Shown: positions 1-7,752, counted from the stretch's first letter. The stretch: 13,672 nucleotides of DNA from SAR324 cluster bacterium (GCA_022448705.1 JAKUUF010000030.1:1-13672); one strand, 5' to 3'. Numbers and translations are program-made. The notes: generated from the sequence alone by a model not told the origin.

Positions 1-2
1 CC

Positions 3-278
3 CTGGCAGCCAGAATGGAACGTCGCCGTAAATCACAGCTGCAGTTTCTGGCGCAGTTGCGTTCTTCTCCTGACAAGGAAAAACTTGAAAACTGGCTGCG
101 GCGGTCAGTAATTAACTGGGCAGGAGAGACTGATTCTGCGAAGCAGGCTAGAATACTGCGTAATAAAAAAAGGATTTTACAGGTTGATAAACTTTTAACG
201 CCTGAGCAGCGCATACATGCGGTCAGAGAATTGGATGAATGGATTGAAATTCTTGATAGAATAATTATGGATAACTAA
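3..278 (+). CDS. C-terminal part of a DUF6279-like protein (5' end outside window)
   Basis: The frame is open to the left edge, so this is probably the 3' end of a longer gene; ATG at 15 is the first in-window Met but need not be the start. The visible part is about 91 residues, highly charged and helical, ending in a stretch around LLTPEQR followed by a hydrophobic/acidic helix (ELDEWIEILDRI). An Arg-rich segment, a 'W-L' helix and a final 'L-LTPEQR-H---EL--L---L' motif are what I recall for the C-terminus of DUF6279 lipoproteins, whose function is unknown. The assignment rests on this pattern only, without an alignment. The signal peptide and lipobox that would support it lie outside the window. 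It is followed by 98 non-coding bases before metK, with no obvious terminator hairpin between. Confidence 0.55.
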   Translation: MAARMERRRKSQLQFLAQLRSSPDKEKLENWLRRSVINWAGETDSAKQARILRNKKRILQVDKLLTPEQRIHAVRELDEWIEILDRIIMDN

Positions 279-311
279 TATGTACTACCGTGCAGATAGT
301 CTAATCGAATC

Positions 312-340
312 TTGAAATTAAGAATATATTGAGGTCTAAT
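312..340 (+). promoter_or_regulatory. Candidate sigma70-type promoter of the metK operon
   Basis: TTGAAA at 312-317 and TCTAAT at 335-340 are separated by exactly 17 bases. Each hexamer matches the sigma70 consensus in 5 of 6 positions. Transcription would begin near 347, leaving a leader of about 30 bases before the metK ATG, with no clear Shine-Dalgarno sequence in it. I see no SAM riboswitch-like structure in the 98-base gap. The prediction is by eye only. Confidence 0.5.
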
Positions 341-380
341 GGTACTCTTTAAAACCAACATCCTATCAAAAAAACTATGA
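339..380 (+). other. Possible 13-codon leader ORF overlapping the metK start
   Basis: ATG at 339, preceded by GAGG at 331-334, opens a 13-codon frame (MVLFKTNILSKKL) whose TGA at 378-380 overlaps the metK ATG at 377 in an ATGA arrangement. That is the same overlap seen at two real gene junctions in this window. However, the ATG lies within the -10 box of the promoter proposed here (335-340), so it could be translated only from transcripts that start further upstream. The GAGG-to-ATG spacing of 4 bases is also short. A chance ORF of this size is quite possible. Confidence 0.2.
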
Positions 381-1540
381 GCGAAATGTTATTCACTTCA
401 GAAAGCGTTACGGAAGGCCACCCGGACAAAATGTCTGATCAAATATCAGATGCCATACTTGACGCATTACTTGAGCAGGACTCTTCAAGCAGAGTGGCCT
501 GCGAGACACTTGTTACAACCGGCATGGTTGTAGTTGCAGGGGAAGTTACCTCAGAAGCAATAGTTGACATGCAGAAAGTTGTGAGAAATACCATAGAAGA
601 AATCGGTTATATTGACTCCAACATGGGCTTTGATTTCAACACCTGCGCTGTGTTGATCAGCCTTGATAAGCAGTCGGATAATATTGCTCAGGGAGTAAAC
701 GAAGGAGAAGGGGCTCACACCGAACAGGGCGCTGGAGACCAGGGATTAATGTTTGGTTATGCCTGCGAGGAGACTCCTGAATTAATGCCTCTACCTATTC
801 AGCTGGCACACAGGCTTACAGAACGGCTTACCGAAGTACGCAAGAGCGGGACACTGGAATACCTTCGTCCGGATGGAAAATCTCAGGTAACAGTTCGCTA
901 TGTTGATGGTGAACCTAAATCCATTGAAGCTGTGGTCATCAGCACACAGCATTCGGAGGATGTAAGCCAGGAGAAGCTGCAAGAGGACATTATCAGCAAT
1001 GTTATCAATGAGGTTATTCCCTCCAAATACTTGAATGGTTCTCCAAAATTTCATATCAATCCAACCGGGCTTTTTGTAATCGGTGGACCACAGGGAGATT
1101 GCGGACTGACAGGTCGAAAAATAATCGTTGATACATACGGCGGTATGGGAAGACATGGCGGTGGAGCATTTTCCGGCAAAGACCCTTCAAAGGTTGACCG
1201 ATCTGCAGCGTATGCAGCACGTCACGTTGCAAAGAACGTGGTTGCGGCAGGACTTGCATCGCGCTGTGAGGTTCAGCTGGCTTATGCCATTGGAGTAGCG
1301 GAACCAGTCTCTGTCTCTGTTGATACCTTCGGCACTGGCAGGATTGAAGAAGCAAAAATAATAAATTTGATTCGCGATAATTTTGAACTTAAGCCTGCAG
1401 GTCTGATAAGTTATCTCAAACTGCTACGTCCAATCTACCGAAAAACATCTGCATATGGACACTTCGGAAGGGAGGTTCCGGAGTTTACCTGGGAAGCAAC
1501 TGACAAGGCTGATAAACTCAGAACACAGGCAGGCTTGTAA
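377..1540 (+). CDS. metK: S-adenosylmethionine synthetase (methionine adenosyltransferase)
   Basis: A cytosolic enzyme that makes S-adenosylmethionine from methionine and ATP, releasing phosphate and diphosphate; it is the universal methyl donor supply. At 387 residues it matches the usual bacterial length (about 380-400). Visible signatures are GHPDK near residues 14-18 (substrate His and Mg-binding Asp), GAGDQG at 118-123, and the glycine-rich P-loop-like signature beginning GGGAFSGKDP at 261-270 and running to about residue 277. All regions of the three-fold repeated fold seem present. The start at 377 gives the family N-terminus (MLFTSESVTEGHPDK follows after three residues); ATG at 386 is a possible alternative. 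An in-frame TAA at 350-352 rules out a longer form. It is the first gene of a six-gene + strand operon and ends 3 bases before the HPr gene. Confidence 0.98.
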   Translation: MSEMLFTSESVTEGHPDKMSDQISDAILDALLEQDSSSRVACETLVTTGMVVVAGEVTSEAIVDMQKVVRNTIEEIGYIDSNMGFDFNTCAVLISLDKQSDNIAQGVNEGEGAHTEQGAGDQGLMFGYACEETPELMPLPIQLAHRLTERLTEVRKSGTLEYLRPDGKSQVTVRYVDGEPKSIEAVVISTQHSEDVSQEKLQEDIISNVINEVIPSKYLNGSPKFHINPTGLFVIGGPQGDCGLTGRKIIVDTYGGMGRHGGGAFSGKDPSKVDRSAAYAARHVAKNVVAAGLASRCEVQLAYAIGVAEPVSVSVDTFGTGRIEEAKIINLIRDNFELKPAGLISYLKLLRPIYRKTSAYGHFGREVPEFTWEATDKADKLRTQAGL

Positions 1541-1543
1541 AAA

Positions 1544-1813
1544 ATGCTTAGTCAGGAGATTACGATCGTCAATCGTCTGGGGCTGCATGCACGAGCCGCA
1601 GCTCAGCTTGTGCGCATGGCAAATGAATATCCTTGTGATATTCACCTTGATAAAGACGGTCAAGTCTCCAATGCCAAATCCGTGATGGAGGTTCTGATGC
1701 TTGGTGCGACAGCTGGAACATCCATAAAAGTTAGTGCTGACGGTGAAAAAGAGGACGAAGCCCTCAAGGCTATTGTAGCCCTTTTTGACGCTCGTTTTCA
1801 CGAGTTGGAATGA
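1544..1813 (+). CDS. ptsH: HPr family phosphocarrier protein of the PTS
   Basis: A small cytosolic phosphocarrier (89 residues, typical of the family) that takes phosphate from enzyme I on a histidine and passes it to EIIA proteins or regulators. The active-site signature GLHARAA places the phospho-histidine at His15 with Arg17 beside it. A second site, NAKSVMEVLMLGA, places Ser46 where HPr kinase/phosphorylase acts on HPr in Firmicutes and in many non-enteric Proteobacteria. It starts 3 bases after metK and its TGA overlaps the aroE ATG (ATGA at 1810-1813), so translation is probably coupled on both sides. No enzyme I, EII or HPr kinase gene lies in the window, so whether it serves sugar transport or mainly regulation cannot be judged. 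The symbol is given by family; it could be an NPr/ptsO-type paralogue. Confidence 0.93.
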   Translation: MLSQEITIVNRLGLHARAAAQLVRMANEYPCDIHLDKDGQVSNAKSVMEVLMLGATAGTSIKVSADGEKEDEALKAIVALFDARFHELE

Positions 1814-2655
1814 CGGAATCAATCAGCGGAGCTACTGAAATTTACGGATTAATCGGCGATCCGGTGGAACATTCATATTCACCACGCATGATGAATGCCG
1901 CTTTTTCTTCTATGAATTTGGATGCTCGTTATCTGGCTTTCCAGGTGAAAGCGGAAGAGGTTTCTAAAGCGATTGCAGGAATCCGTGCCTTGAATGTTGC
2001 AGGAGTAAATGTCACTGTTCCGCATAAAAGCTCAGTCATACCCTACCTGGATGAAGTAACTCCACTCGCCAAAAAAATCGGAGCTGTCAATACAATCAGC
2101 AATGTTAAGGGACATCTAACAGGGACAAATACGGATTTTTCAGGATTTATACGTTCACTGAAAACATTAAATTTTTCTCCAAAAAACAAAACAATTGCCC
2201 TTCTTGGCTCAGGTGGTTCTGCACGAGCATTGCTGGCGGGTCTTGCAGATGCAGGTGCATTACGTGTAATCGTACATAATAGAACTGCTGAACGTGCTGA
2301 AAAATTAGTGACAGAATTTTCACAATATTTCCCACAGACAAAACTTGAAGCAGTGTCATTGCAGACCATACATGAAACACCTCTGGATTTGCTGGTGAAT
2401 ACCACCACTGTTGGCATGTTTTCATCTGACATCCCGGTTGACTTAAAGGAATGCCGAAAAATAAGTCTTCTGGCAGATATAATTTACAGTCCCAGACAAA
2501 CTTCTCTTCTGAAGCAGGCTGAAGAACTGGGAATTACTGCTGTAAATGGAATCGGTATGCTGCTTTACCAGGGTTGTGACGCATTCACTTTCTGGACCGG
2601 GAAACAGGCTCCTGAAGAAGTGATGCGGAATCAGCTGCTAAGTTTAATTGAGTGA
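1810..2655 (+). CDS. aroE: Shikimate dehydrogenase (NADP-dependent)
   Basis: Reduces 3-dehydroshikimate to shikimate with NADPH in the pathway to chorismate and aromatic amino acids; cytosolic. Its 281 residues fit the family (about 270-290). The N-terminal substrate domain has GDPVEHSYSP (16-25; Ser22 and Ser24 bind shikimate), NVTVPHK (67-73; catalytic Lys73) and G-x-NTD (105-109; catalytic Asp109). The Rossmann part has GSGGSARA (133-140) and NRT (157-159), whose Arg favours NADP over NAD. The C-terminal NGIGMLLYQG (246-255) supplies the conserved Gln254. The Ser pair and NRT motif indicate true AroE rather than a YdiB or quinate dehydrogenase type. The start overlaps the end of the HPr gene by 4 bases. 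The stop is 17 bases before xseA. Confidence 0.96.
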   Translation: MTESISGATEIYGLIGDPVEHSYSPRMMNAAFSSMNLDARYLAFQVKAEEVSKAIAGIRALNVAGVNVTVPHKSSVIPYLDEVTPLAKKIGAVNTISNVKGHLTGTNTDFSGFIRSLKTLNFSPKNKTIALLGSGGSARALLAGLADAGALRVIVHNRTAERAEKLVTEFSQYFPQTKLEAVSLQTIHETPLDLLVNTTTVGMFSSDIPVDLKECRKISLLADIIYSPRQTSLLKQAEELGITAVNGIGMLLYQGCDAFTFWTGKQAPEEVMRNQLLSLIE

Positions 2656-2672
2656 TTTGAACGCTTTTTCCC

Positions 2673-4115
2673 ATGCAGATCCCATTTGAATTTGATCCCC
2701 CCAAAAAAGATGAAGACCCCTCTTTAAAATCTAAAGAATCCGATCTTCCTGATTCAGATGATCACATTTCTTTGCAGGCAAAGAAACCGCTCACAGTAAC
2801 TCAGCTGACTAAACAGATTACCCTTTTGTTGGAGGGTGAGTTTCGTTCACTGACAGTTGAGGGTGAACTTTCAAACGTCAAAAAGGCAGCTTCAGGACAT
2901 TGGTATTTCAGTCTGAAGGATGACCAGTCACAGATACGCTGCGCAATGTTTCGAAATATTGCAGATAACCTGCGCTTTGATCCTGAAGATGGTTTGGAAG
3001 TCTTGGTTCGGGGACATCTGACTGTTTATCAGCAGCGAGGTGAATATCAAATCAAGATTTCTTATATGGAGCCCAAAGGTTTGGGAGCTCTCCAACTTGC
3101 ATACGAGCAGCTGAAATTGAGACTTGAAGCAGAGGGTTTGTTTGATCAGGAGCATAAGCGAGAACTTCCATTTTTGCCTCGCAGAATTGGAATTGTTACA
3201 TCACCTAAGGGTGCGGTGATTCATGACATGCTGACAGTACTGGAACGTCGCTTTCACGGGATTCCTGTTTTGCTGTTTCCTTCCCAGGTGCAGGGAGATT
3301 CTGCACCAAAGATGCTGGTGGAAGGAATCCGTCATTTAAACACTCTTCGTGATTCACAACAGATTGACGTTTTGATTGTTGGAAGAGGCGGCGGTTCAAT
3401 TGAAGATTTATGGGCTTTCAATGATGAACAGCTGGCAAGAGCTATTTTTTCATCAGAGATTCCAGTTATCTCCGCGGTGGGACACGAAACTGATTTCACT
3501 ATCGCTGATTTTGTCAGTGATGTACGGGCACCAACGCCGTCAGCAGCAATGGAATTAGCTGTTCCCAATAAAATGGATTTGAAGCACACTTTGAGTCAAA
3601 AAGAGGAGCAGCTTCAGCACATCATACTTAATCAGCTGGAACGGCTGAATGAATATGTTGAAGCAAAGCGCCAGAGGCTGACTTCACCTGCCGCCGTTGT
3701 TCAGCAGTATGTCCAGCAGGTGGATGACCTTGATTCTCTGCTTCGTGAAAGAACCAGGAATCTGATGGAAAATTTACACAGTCGCATTACCGGCGTATCT
3801 GAAAAACTATTGCTGCTCAATCCGGAGCGTGAACTGGCTGCACAAAAACATGGAGTTGAGCTATTGCACGGTCGTTTAACGCTCTCCATCAGGCATTTAC
3901 ATGAAAAGCTGGAAGATTCAGTAAAGCTGCAGACTGATTTACTTGACAGCCTCAGCCCGCTTTCAGTGCTTCATCGGGGCTACAGTGTTACGATGGATAA
4001 ATCTGGTAATTCACTGCGTTCAGTTAAGGATGTACAGTCTGGAGAAGAATTGCAGGTGCGCCTTGAAGATGGTACGCTTCAAACAAAAGTTACATCAGTC
4101 AAACCTCAACAATAA
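2673..4115 (+). CDS. xseA: Exodeoxyribonuclease VII large subunit
   Basis: Catalytic subunit of exonuclease VII, which degrades single-stranded DNA from both ends and acts in repair with several copies of the small subunit XseB. Residues about 41-135 form the OB-fold DNA-binding domain (VEGELSN, SGHWYFSLKDD, AMFRN). Residues about 165-295 form the catalytic core, with RIGIVTSPKGAVIHD, GRGGGSIEDLW (237-247), GHETD (270-274) and RAPTPSAA (285-292). A long helical coiled-coil region follows to about 430, where XseB would dock, ending in HRGYSV and a small beta-rich tail. The length, 480, exceeds the E. coli enzyme because of a roughly 35-residue N-terminal extension rich in Lys, Asp and Ser. ATG 2673 follows a frame stop at 2658; TTG at 2772 would give a standard-length protein. 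No xseB is seen in the window. Confidence 0.96.
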   Translation: MQIPFEFDPPKKDEDPSLKSKESDLPDSDDHISLQAKKPLTVTQLTKQITLLLEGEFRSLTVEGELSNVKKAASGHWYFSLKDDQSQIRCAMFRNIADNLRFDPEDGLEVLVRGHLTVYQQRGEYQIKISYMEPKGLGALQLAYEQLKLRLEAEGLFDQEHKRELPFLPRRIGIVTSPKGAVIHDMLTVLERRFHGIPVLLFPSQVQGDSAPKMLVEGIRHLNTLRDSQQIDVLIVGRGGGSIEDLWAFNDEQLARAIFSSEIPVISAVGHETDFTIADFVSDVRAPTPSAAMELAVPNKMDLKHTLSQKEEQLQHIILNQLERLNEYVEAKRQRLTSPAAVVQQYVQQVDDLDSLLRERTRNLMENLHSRITGVSEKLLLLNPERELAAQKHGVELLHGRLTLSIRHLHEKLEDSVKLQTDLLDSLSPLSVLHRGYSVTMDKSGNSLRSVKDVQSGEELQVRLEDGTLQTKVTSVKPQQ

Positions 4116-4122
4116 AGAGGAG
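4116..4122 (+). promoter_or_regulatory. Strong ribosome binding site of gloB
   Basis: AGAGGAG lies 9 bases before the ATG at 4132, directly after the xseA stop. It is the only near-consensus Shine-Dalgarno sequence among the gene starts in this window, and it settles the start of the hydrolase. Confidence 0.75.
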
Positions 4123-4131
4123 TTTCAATAA

Positions 4132-4905
4132 ATGGAAATAGTTACCATTCCCTGCCTGCAGGACAATTTTGCTTATTTGCTGATATGCCCAAAAACAGGA
4201 GACGCAGCTGTAGTAGACCCCTCTGAAGCTGATCCTGTCAGAAAAGAAATAAAACGCCAGAATGTTAAATTGACAGCCATTCTGAATACACATCACCATT
4301 GGGATCATGTGGGAGGGAATAAGGAATTGAAGGCTGATTGTCCGGATTTGAAAATATACGGTCACGCTTCCGACAGGGGGAGAATTCCAGAGCAGACTGA
4401 GTTCCTGGAAGATGGCGACCAGGTGCTGTTTGGAGAACAGTCAGGATCATTTTTACACAACCCCGGACATACCTCAGGTGCCATTACTTATTTGTTCGGA
4501 AAAACCGCTTTTACAGGAGACACTCTGTTCGCAGCAGGCTGCGGACGGCTTTTTGAAGGGACGCCGGAACAAATGCATGATTCACTTAACAACCGCATTG
4601 GTAAGCTTCCGGACCGGACAGAGCTGTATTTCGGACATGAATATACTGAAAACAATCTCCGTTTTGCCTTAAGTGTTGAGGTCGGCAACACGGAAATAAA
4701 TAAGAAGCTGGCTGATGTCAAAGTTCTGCGTTCATCCGGTAAATTTTCCACTCCTACAACAATTGCCGAGGAAAAACAGACAAATCCTTTTTTGCGATGC
4801 ACCTCGGCTGAAATTAAGGCCGCTGTTAAATCCAGGGATCCAGACAATGATCTCACCGAAAAGGAAGTATTCCGGATGTTACGTGAACTGAAAGATGTTT
4901 TTTAA
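4132..4905 (+). CDS. gloB: Hydroxyacylglutathione hydrolase (glyoxalase II)
   Basis: A metallo-beta-lactamase fold enzyme that hydrolyses S-lactoylglutathione to lactate and glutathione, completing methylglyoxal detoxification in the cytosol. Its 257 residues match the bacterial GloB length. The binuclear metal site is complete: THHHWDH at 53-59 (His54, His56, Asp58, His59), His113 in PGHT, Asp130 in TGD, and His169 in FGHEYT. The motif GCGRLFEGTPEQM (137-149) and the C-terminal NPFLR (218-222) are characteristic of glyoxalase II, and separate it from the wider family of short MBL hydrolases. ATG 4132 has a strong Shine-Dalgarno sequence 9 bases upstream. It sits between xseA (16 bases) and the CDF gene (3 bases) in the operon. 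No glyoxalase I gene is in view. Confidence 0.94.
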   Translation: MEIVTIPCLQDNFAYLLICPKTGDAAVVDPSEADPVRKEIKRQNVKLTAILNTHHHWDHVGGNKELKADCPDLKIYGHASDRGRIPEQTEFLEDGDQVLFGEQSGSFLHNPGHTSGAITYLFGKTAFTGDTLFAAGCGRLFEGTPEQMHDSLNNRIGKLPDRTELYFGHEYTENNLRFALSVEVGNTEINKKLADVKVLRSSGKFSTPTTIAEEKQTNPFLRCTSAEIKAAVKSRDPDNDLTEKEVFRMLRELKDVF

Positions 4906-4908
4906 CTA

Positions 4909-6096
4909 ATGCACAAACTTGATCTCACTGAAAAACATGCCTTGAGTGTTACCTGGCTGGGATTGATAGCCAATCTTTTGCTGGCAATCGCCAAGGGTTT
5001 CGTTGGTACCATTGCTCATTCATCTGCCTTAATTGCTGATGCAGGTCATTCTGTTTCTGACTTGCTTTCAGATCTGGTCACGCTGTGGGCGGTACGCATG
5101 GCCGGAATCCCAAAAGATGAAAATCATCCTTACGGACATGGGAAATTTGAAACAGTCGGCTCCTTCGTTGTGGCACTTATGCTGATTTTTACCGGGATTG
5201 GTGTGGCATGGCAAGTTCTGAATAAAATGGACTCGCCGGAGGTGCCAGGAACGCCGGCGCTTTGGATGGCCGCAATCGCCATTGCTGTCAAGGAAGCTCT
5301 GTTTCATCTCACGCGAATGGTCAGCAGACGCAGCGGAAGCCGTGTATTACTGGCAAACGCATGGCATCATCGATCAGATGCTATTTCTTCAGTGGCCGCA
5401 CTTGTGGGTATAGCAGGCGCGCAATGGGGAATTCCCATGATGGATCCAATAGCCGGAGTGCTGGTGGCAGGCCTTATTGTAAAAGCAGGAATTGATATTG
5501 GTTACGGAAGTCTGCGAGAACTGACAGATGAAACTCCGGAAGAAGAAGTCATTAGTGAACTGAATAAAATCCTGGCTGATGTTGAAGGGGTTGACCACTA
5601 TCATGAAATGCGGGCACGCAGGATGGGTCCCCACCTGCTGGTTGATCTGCATATTGAAGTGGACAGCATGATGAGTATTTCTGCCGCACATCAGGTGGCT
5701 GAAAGGGTTCGATTGCGAATCCTTGAGAAGATTCCTGCCGTCAATGAGGTGTTGGTGCATGTAGATGCCGAGGATGATTTTGTGGAGGAAGAAGGAGGTG
5801 ATGCTTCCAGTGATATTGTACTGATGCGTCCTCAAAGCGAAATAGAGGCTGATGTCAAAAAGGTTCTAAATGAAATTCCGGAGATTATTGGCATAACTCA
5901 TATATACTGCCACTATCTGAATCAGCAGCTGAGTGTCCAGGTTAACATAATGCTTGATACGGAAATGCGTATCAGTGACGCTCAGAAAATAGCATCAACC
6001 GCACGGATGAAAATTGAACAGATCAAGGATATAGATGATGCAGACCTTCACCTTGAACTGGATGATGCTCCTGAAATGGTGCAAAAGGAAGTTTAA
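4909..6096 (+). CDS. Cation diffusion facilitator (CDF) metal efflux protein with tandem C-terminal dimerisation domains
   Basis: An inner-membrane antiporter that exports divalent cations such as Zn(II), Fe(II) or Mn(II) in exchange for protons. About six membrane segments lie in residues 12-205. The transport site is visible as DAGHSVSD (His47 and Asp51, segment 2) and HHRSD (His153 and Asp157, segment 5). This HxxxD/HxxxD pattern is usually linked to zinc, but specificity is inferred. The cytosolic part is about 185 residues, longer than the roughly 90 usual for YiiP/FieF. It consists of two alignable dimerisation domains, about 210-290 and 308-388, joined by an acidic linker (about 287-302). 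The first copy keeps probable ligands His242, His248, His261, His284 and Asp286; in the second, the matching positions are Gln340, Asn346, Gln359, His381 and Glu383. It is the last gene of the operon, starting 3 bases after gloB. Confidence 0.92.
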   Translation: MHKLDLTEKHALSVTWLGLIANLLLAIAKGFVGTIAHSSALIADAGHSVSDLLSDLVTLWAVRMAGIPKDENHPYGHGKFETVGSFVVALMLIFTGIGVAWQVLNKMDSPEVPGTPALWMAAIAIAVKEALFHLTRMVSRRSGSRVLLANAWHHRSDAISSVAALVGIAGAQWGIPMMDPIAGVLVAGLIVKAGIDIGYGSLRELTDETPEEEVISELNKILADVEGVDHYHEMRARRMGPHLLVDLHIEVDSMMSISAAHQVAERVRLRILEKIPAVNEVLVHVDAEDDFVEEEGGDASSDIVLMRPQSEIEADVKKVLNEIPEIIGITHIYCHYLNQQLSVQVNIMLDTEMRISDAQKIASTARMKIEQIKDIDDADLHLELDDAPEMVQKEV

Positions 6097-6120
6097 ATTC
6101 TCACTACAATTCTGTCAGGT

Positions 6121-6132
6121 TGATGTACATCA
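6121..6132. repeat. Perfect 12-base palindrome at the convergent junction
   Basis: TGATGTACATCA reads the same on both strands and its right end includes the stop codon of the GT39 gene. It lies in the 33-base space between the two converging operons. It has no loop and no T-run, so it is not a standard terminator, and it may be chance. Confidence 0.3.
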
Positions 6133-7752
6133 GTGCCCGATAGAGTAAACCTGCAAAATCCGAATCAATCTTTTCCTGCTCCGTGTTTCTACTTCCCCGA
6201 GGTAATTCAAATTCATTTTGAATCGCTGATAAAAATCTTCCAGAGCTCCCTGGCATTCCTGCAATTCGCATACGAAAATAGACTGTTTGCTTTTAACTTT
6301 TTCTATCGGGCTCCATAAATTACGCTCGGGCTTTTCGATACTGTGTGGCCATGGCCTGCCCGGCAAGTAGAAGGATAAAGCACTGCTGAGCTGATATTCC
6401 CGGGAAACAACATAAGAAATATGAGGCAATTCGTTTTGCTCCAACAAATTCTGAAGCTGTCTCCCGGTTCTGTCCCATTTGAGAACACGTGTAAGGCGGT
6501 CTGCAGAAAGATCCATTGCTGATTTTTGGATTAATTCACCATGTATCTGAAATTCCTCTGGAGTGAGTAAATCTTTCAAATGTCTGATATATTGTTCACT
6601 GCTGTAAAAGCGTTCATCAATTTTATTCAGCTTTAATAATGTTGTATCAGGCAAACCTTGCTGCTTTAAATACTGGAAGTTATTCAGTTCATGCGGCATC
6701 CAGTCAATTAAGGGACTTAAAGTATGCATTAAAACAATTCCTATCAGTGCCGCATTGACCACAAGTCCAGTAGAAATTAATATGTAAATGGTTTTTCTTT
6801 TAACCTTAGAAAGGAGTTCGTTGCCAAGCAGGATTGCAATCCCAATATAAGCCAGATTTGCCCAGTGAGGATCTGATATTGTACCTTTCAAACTCATCAG
6901 TGTGAAAAAAAGAAGCGGAAACATTGAAAGCACAGTAATCACGGATTCAGCCTGCTTGCCATCGGTGATGCGGTCTCTGAGCCACCAAATTGATACTGCA
7001 CCTAACAGGGCCCACATAGGTGAAAACAGAATCAGATGTCCAATGGTGAAAGCCAGTGTATTTTCTCCAAATTCAGAACCAGTTGTTCCTTTTTCAAGCT
7101 GCCAGTGAAATGAAATCCAGTCATGTTGAGAATTCCAGATAATCACAGGGATGAAAATAACCAGCGATAAAATTCCTGCACAATATAGCCATGGATTAAG
7201 CATTTCCCTGCGAATTTTGCGGTAAAGTAAAAGATGCAGAAACAAACCTATATAAAAAAGCAGCATGATATATTTTGATAGCGCTCCAAACCCTGCTACA
7301 ACTCCAATCAACAGCAACCATTTTTTTCCTGGTTGGTTGTGATAACGTATCAACAAAAAAAGTGATAAAATCCAGAAAATAAGAAAAGGCTGGGTAATAT
7401 GCAGAAAAATGCTGCCAAGAGTGAAATAGGGCATGCTGCATAAAATCAGCAGCGTCACTAGGGCTGCATTTCGTCCGTATAAAAAAAATGTACCTGCGTA
7501 GATTAATGTCAATATAGACAGGGTGACCAGCTGCGATCCGACTTCAAGTACTGCTTCAGATTGTCCGCCGACCATTGTTATACCCCTGATCAGCCAGGCA
7601 ATCATAGGTGGGTGTTCATAATACGACAGGCTTAGGAAGCGAGACCAAACCCAGTGGTCAAGCATGTCAGGATGTGGATTCAAAAATTGATTTATAATAT
7701 AAAAAATCAAGAAATGAACTGAAAGGACAGCGAGGGCGGGAGTGTGTTTCAC
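6130..7752 (-). CDS. GT39-family membrane glycosyltransferase (PMT/ArnT-like)
   Basis: A polytopic inner-membrane glycosyltransferase of the GT-C fold, which transfers a sugar from a polyprenyl-phosphate donor on the periplasmic side; acceptor and sugar are unknown. The protein has 540 residues. Segment 1 lies at about 5-23, followed by the first periplasmic loop with acidic residues Asp29 and Asp32 and the EHPPM motif (46-50) typical of GT39 enzymes. About 10-12 membrane segments follow to about residue 345, including IIWNSQHDWISF (204-215) and DPHWANLAY (294-302). The last 190 residues are soluble, with a late REYQLSSALSFYLPGRPWP region as in related GT39 proteins. The start is GTG at 7752, with no clear ribosome binding site. 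It lies 51 bases after glyS and is last in the - strand operon. Lipid A, glycan or protein glycosylation are all possible roles. Confidence 0.87.
   Translation of the reverse strand: MKHTPALAVLSVHFLIFYIINQFLNPHPDMLDHWVWSRFLSLSYYEHPPMIAWLIRGITMVGGQSEAVLEVGSQLVTLSILTLIYAGTFFLYGRNAALVTLLILCSMPYFTLGSIFLHITQPFLIFWILSLFLLIRYHNQPGKKWLLLIGVVAGFGALSKYIMLLFYIGLFLHLLLYRKIRREMLNPWLYCAGILSLVIFIPVIIWNSQHDWISFHWQLEKGTTGSEFGENTLAFTIGHLILFSPMWALLGAVSIWWLRDRITDGKQAESVITVLSMFPLLFFTLMSLKGTISDPHWANLAYIGIAILLGNELLSKVKRKTIYILISTGLVVNAALIGIVLMHTLSPLIDWMPHELNNFQYLKQQGLPDTTLLKLNKIDERFYSSEQYIRHLKDLLTPEEFQIHGELIQKSAMDLSADRLTRVLKWDRTGRQLQNLLEQNELPHISYVVSREYQLSSALSFYLPGRPWPHSIEKPERNLWSPIEKVKSKQSIFVCELQECQGALEDFYQRFKMNLNYLGEVETRSRKRLIRILQVYSIGH

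Noticed and set aside
279..376. SAM riboswitch upstream of metK
   Set aside because: The 98-base gap is AT-rich with no multi-helix junction or terminator-like hairpin that I can fold by eye.
791..1355. Opposite-strand frames within metK
   Set aside because: Shadows of a highly conserved coding sequence; Cys/His content reflects antisense codons rather than zinc motifs.
1455..1685. Alternative + strand frame spanning the metK/HPr junction
   Set aside because: It overlaps two certain genes in another frame and resembles no family.
2043..2432. Opposite-strand 129-codon frame inside aroE
   Set aside because: It is fully antisense to a gene with all AroE motifs intact; composition is shadow-like.
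6097..6132. Bidirectional terminator between the converging operons
   Set aside because: Only a loopless 12-base palindrome without T-runs is present; no stem-loop plus T-tract on either strand.
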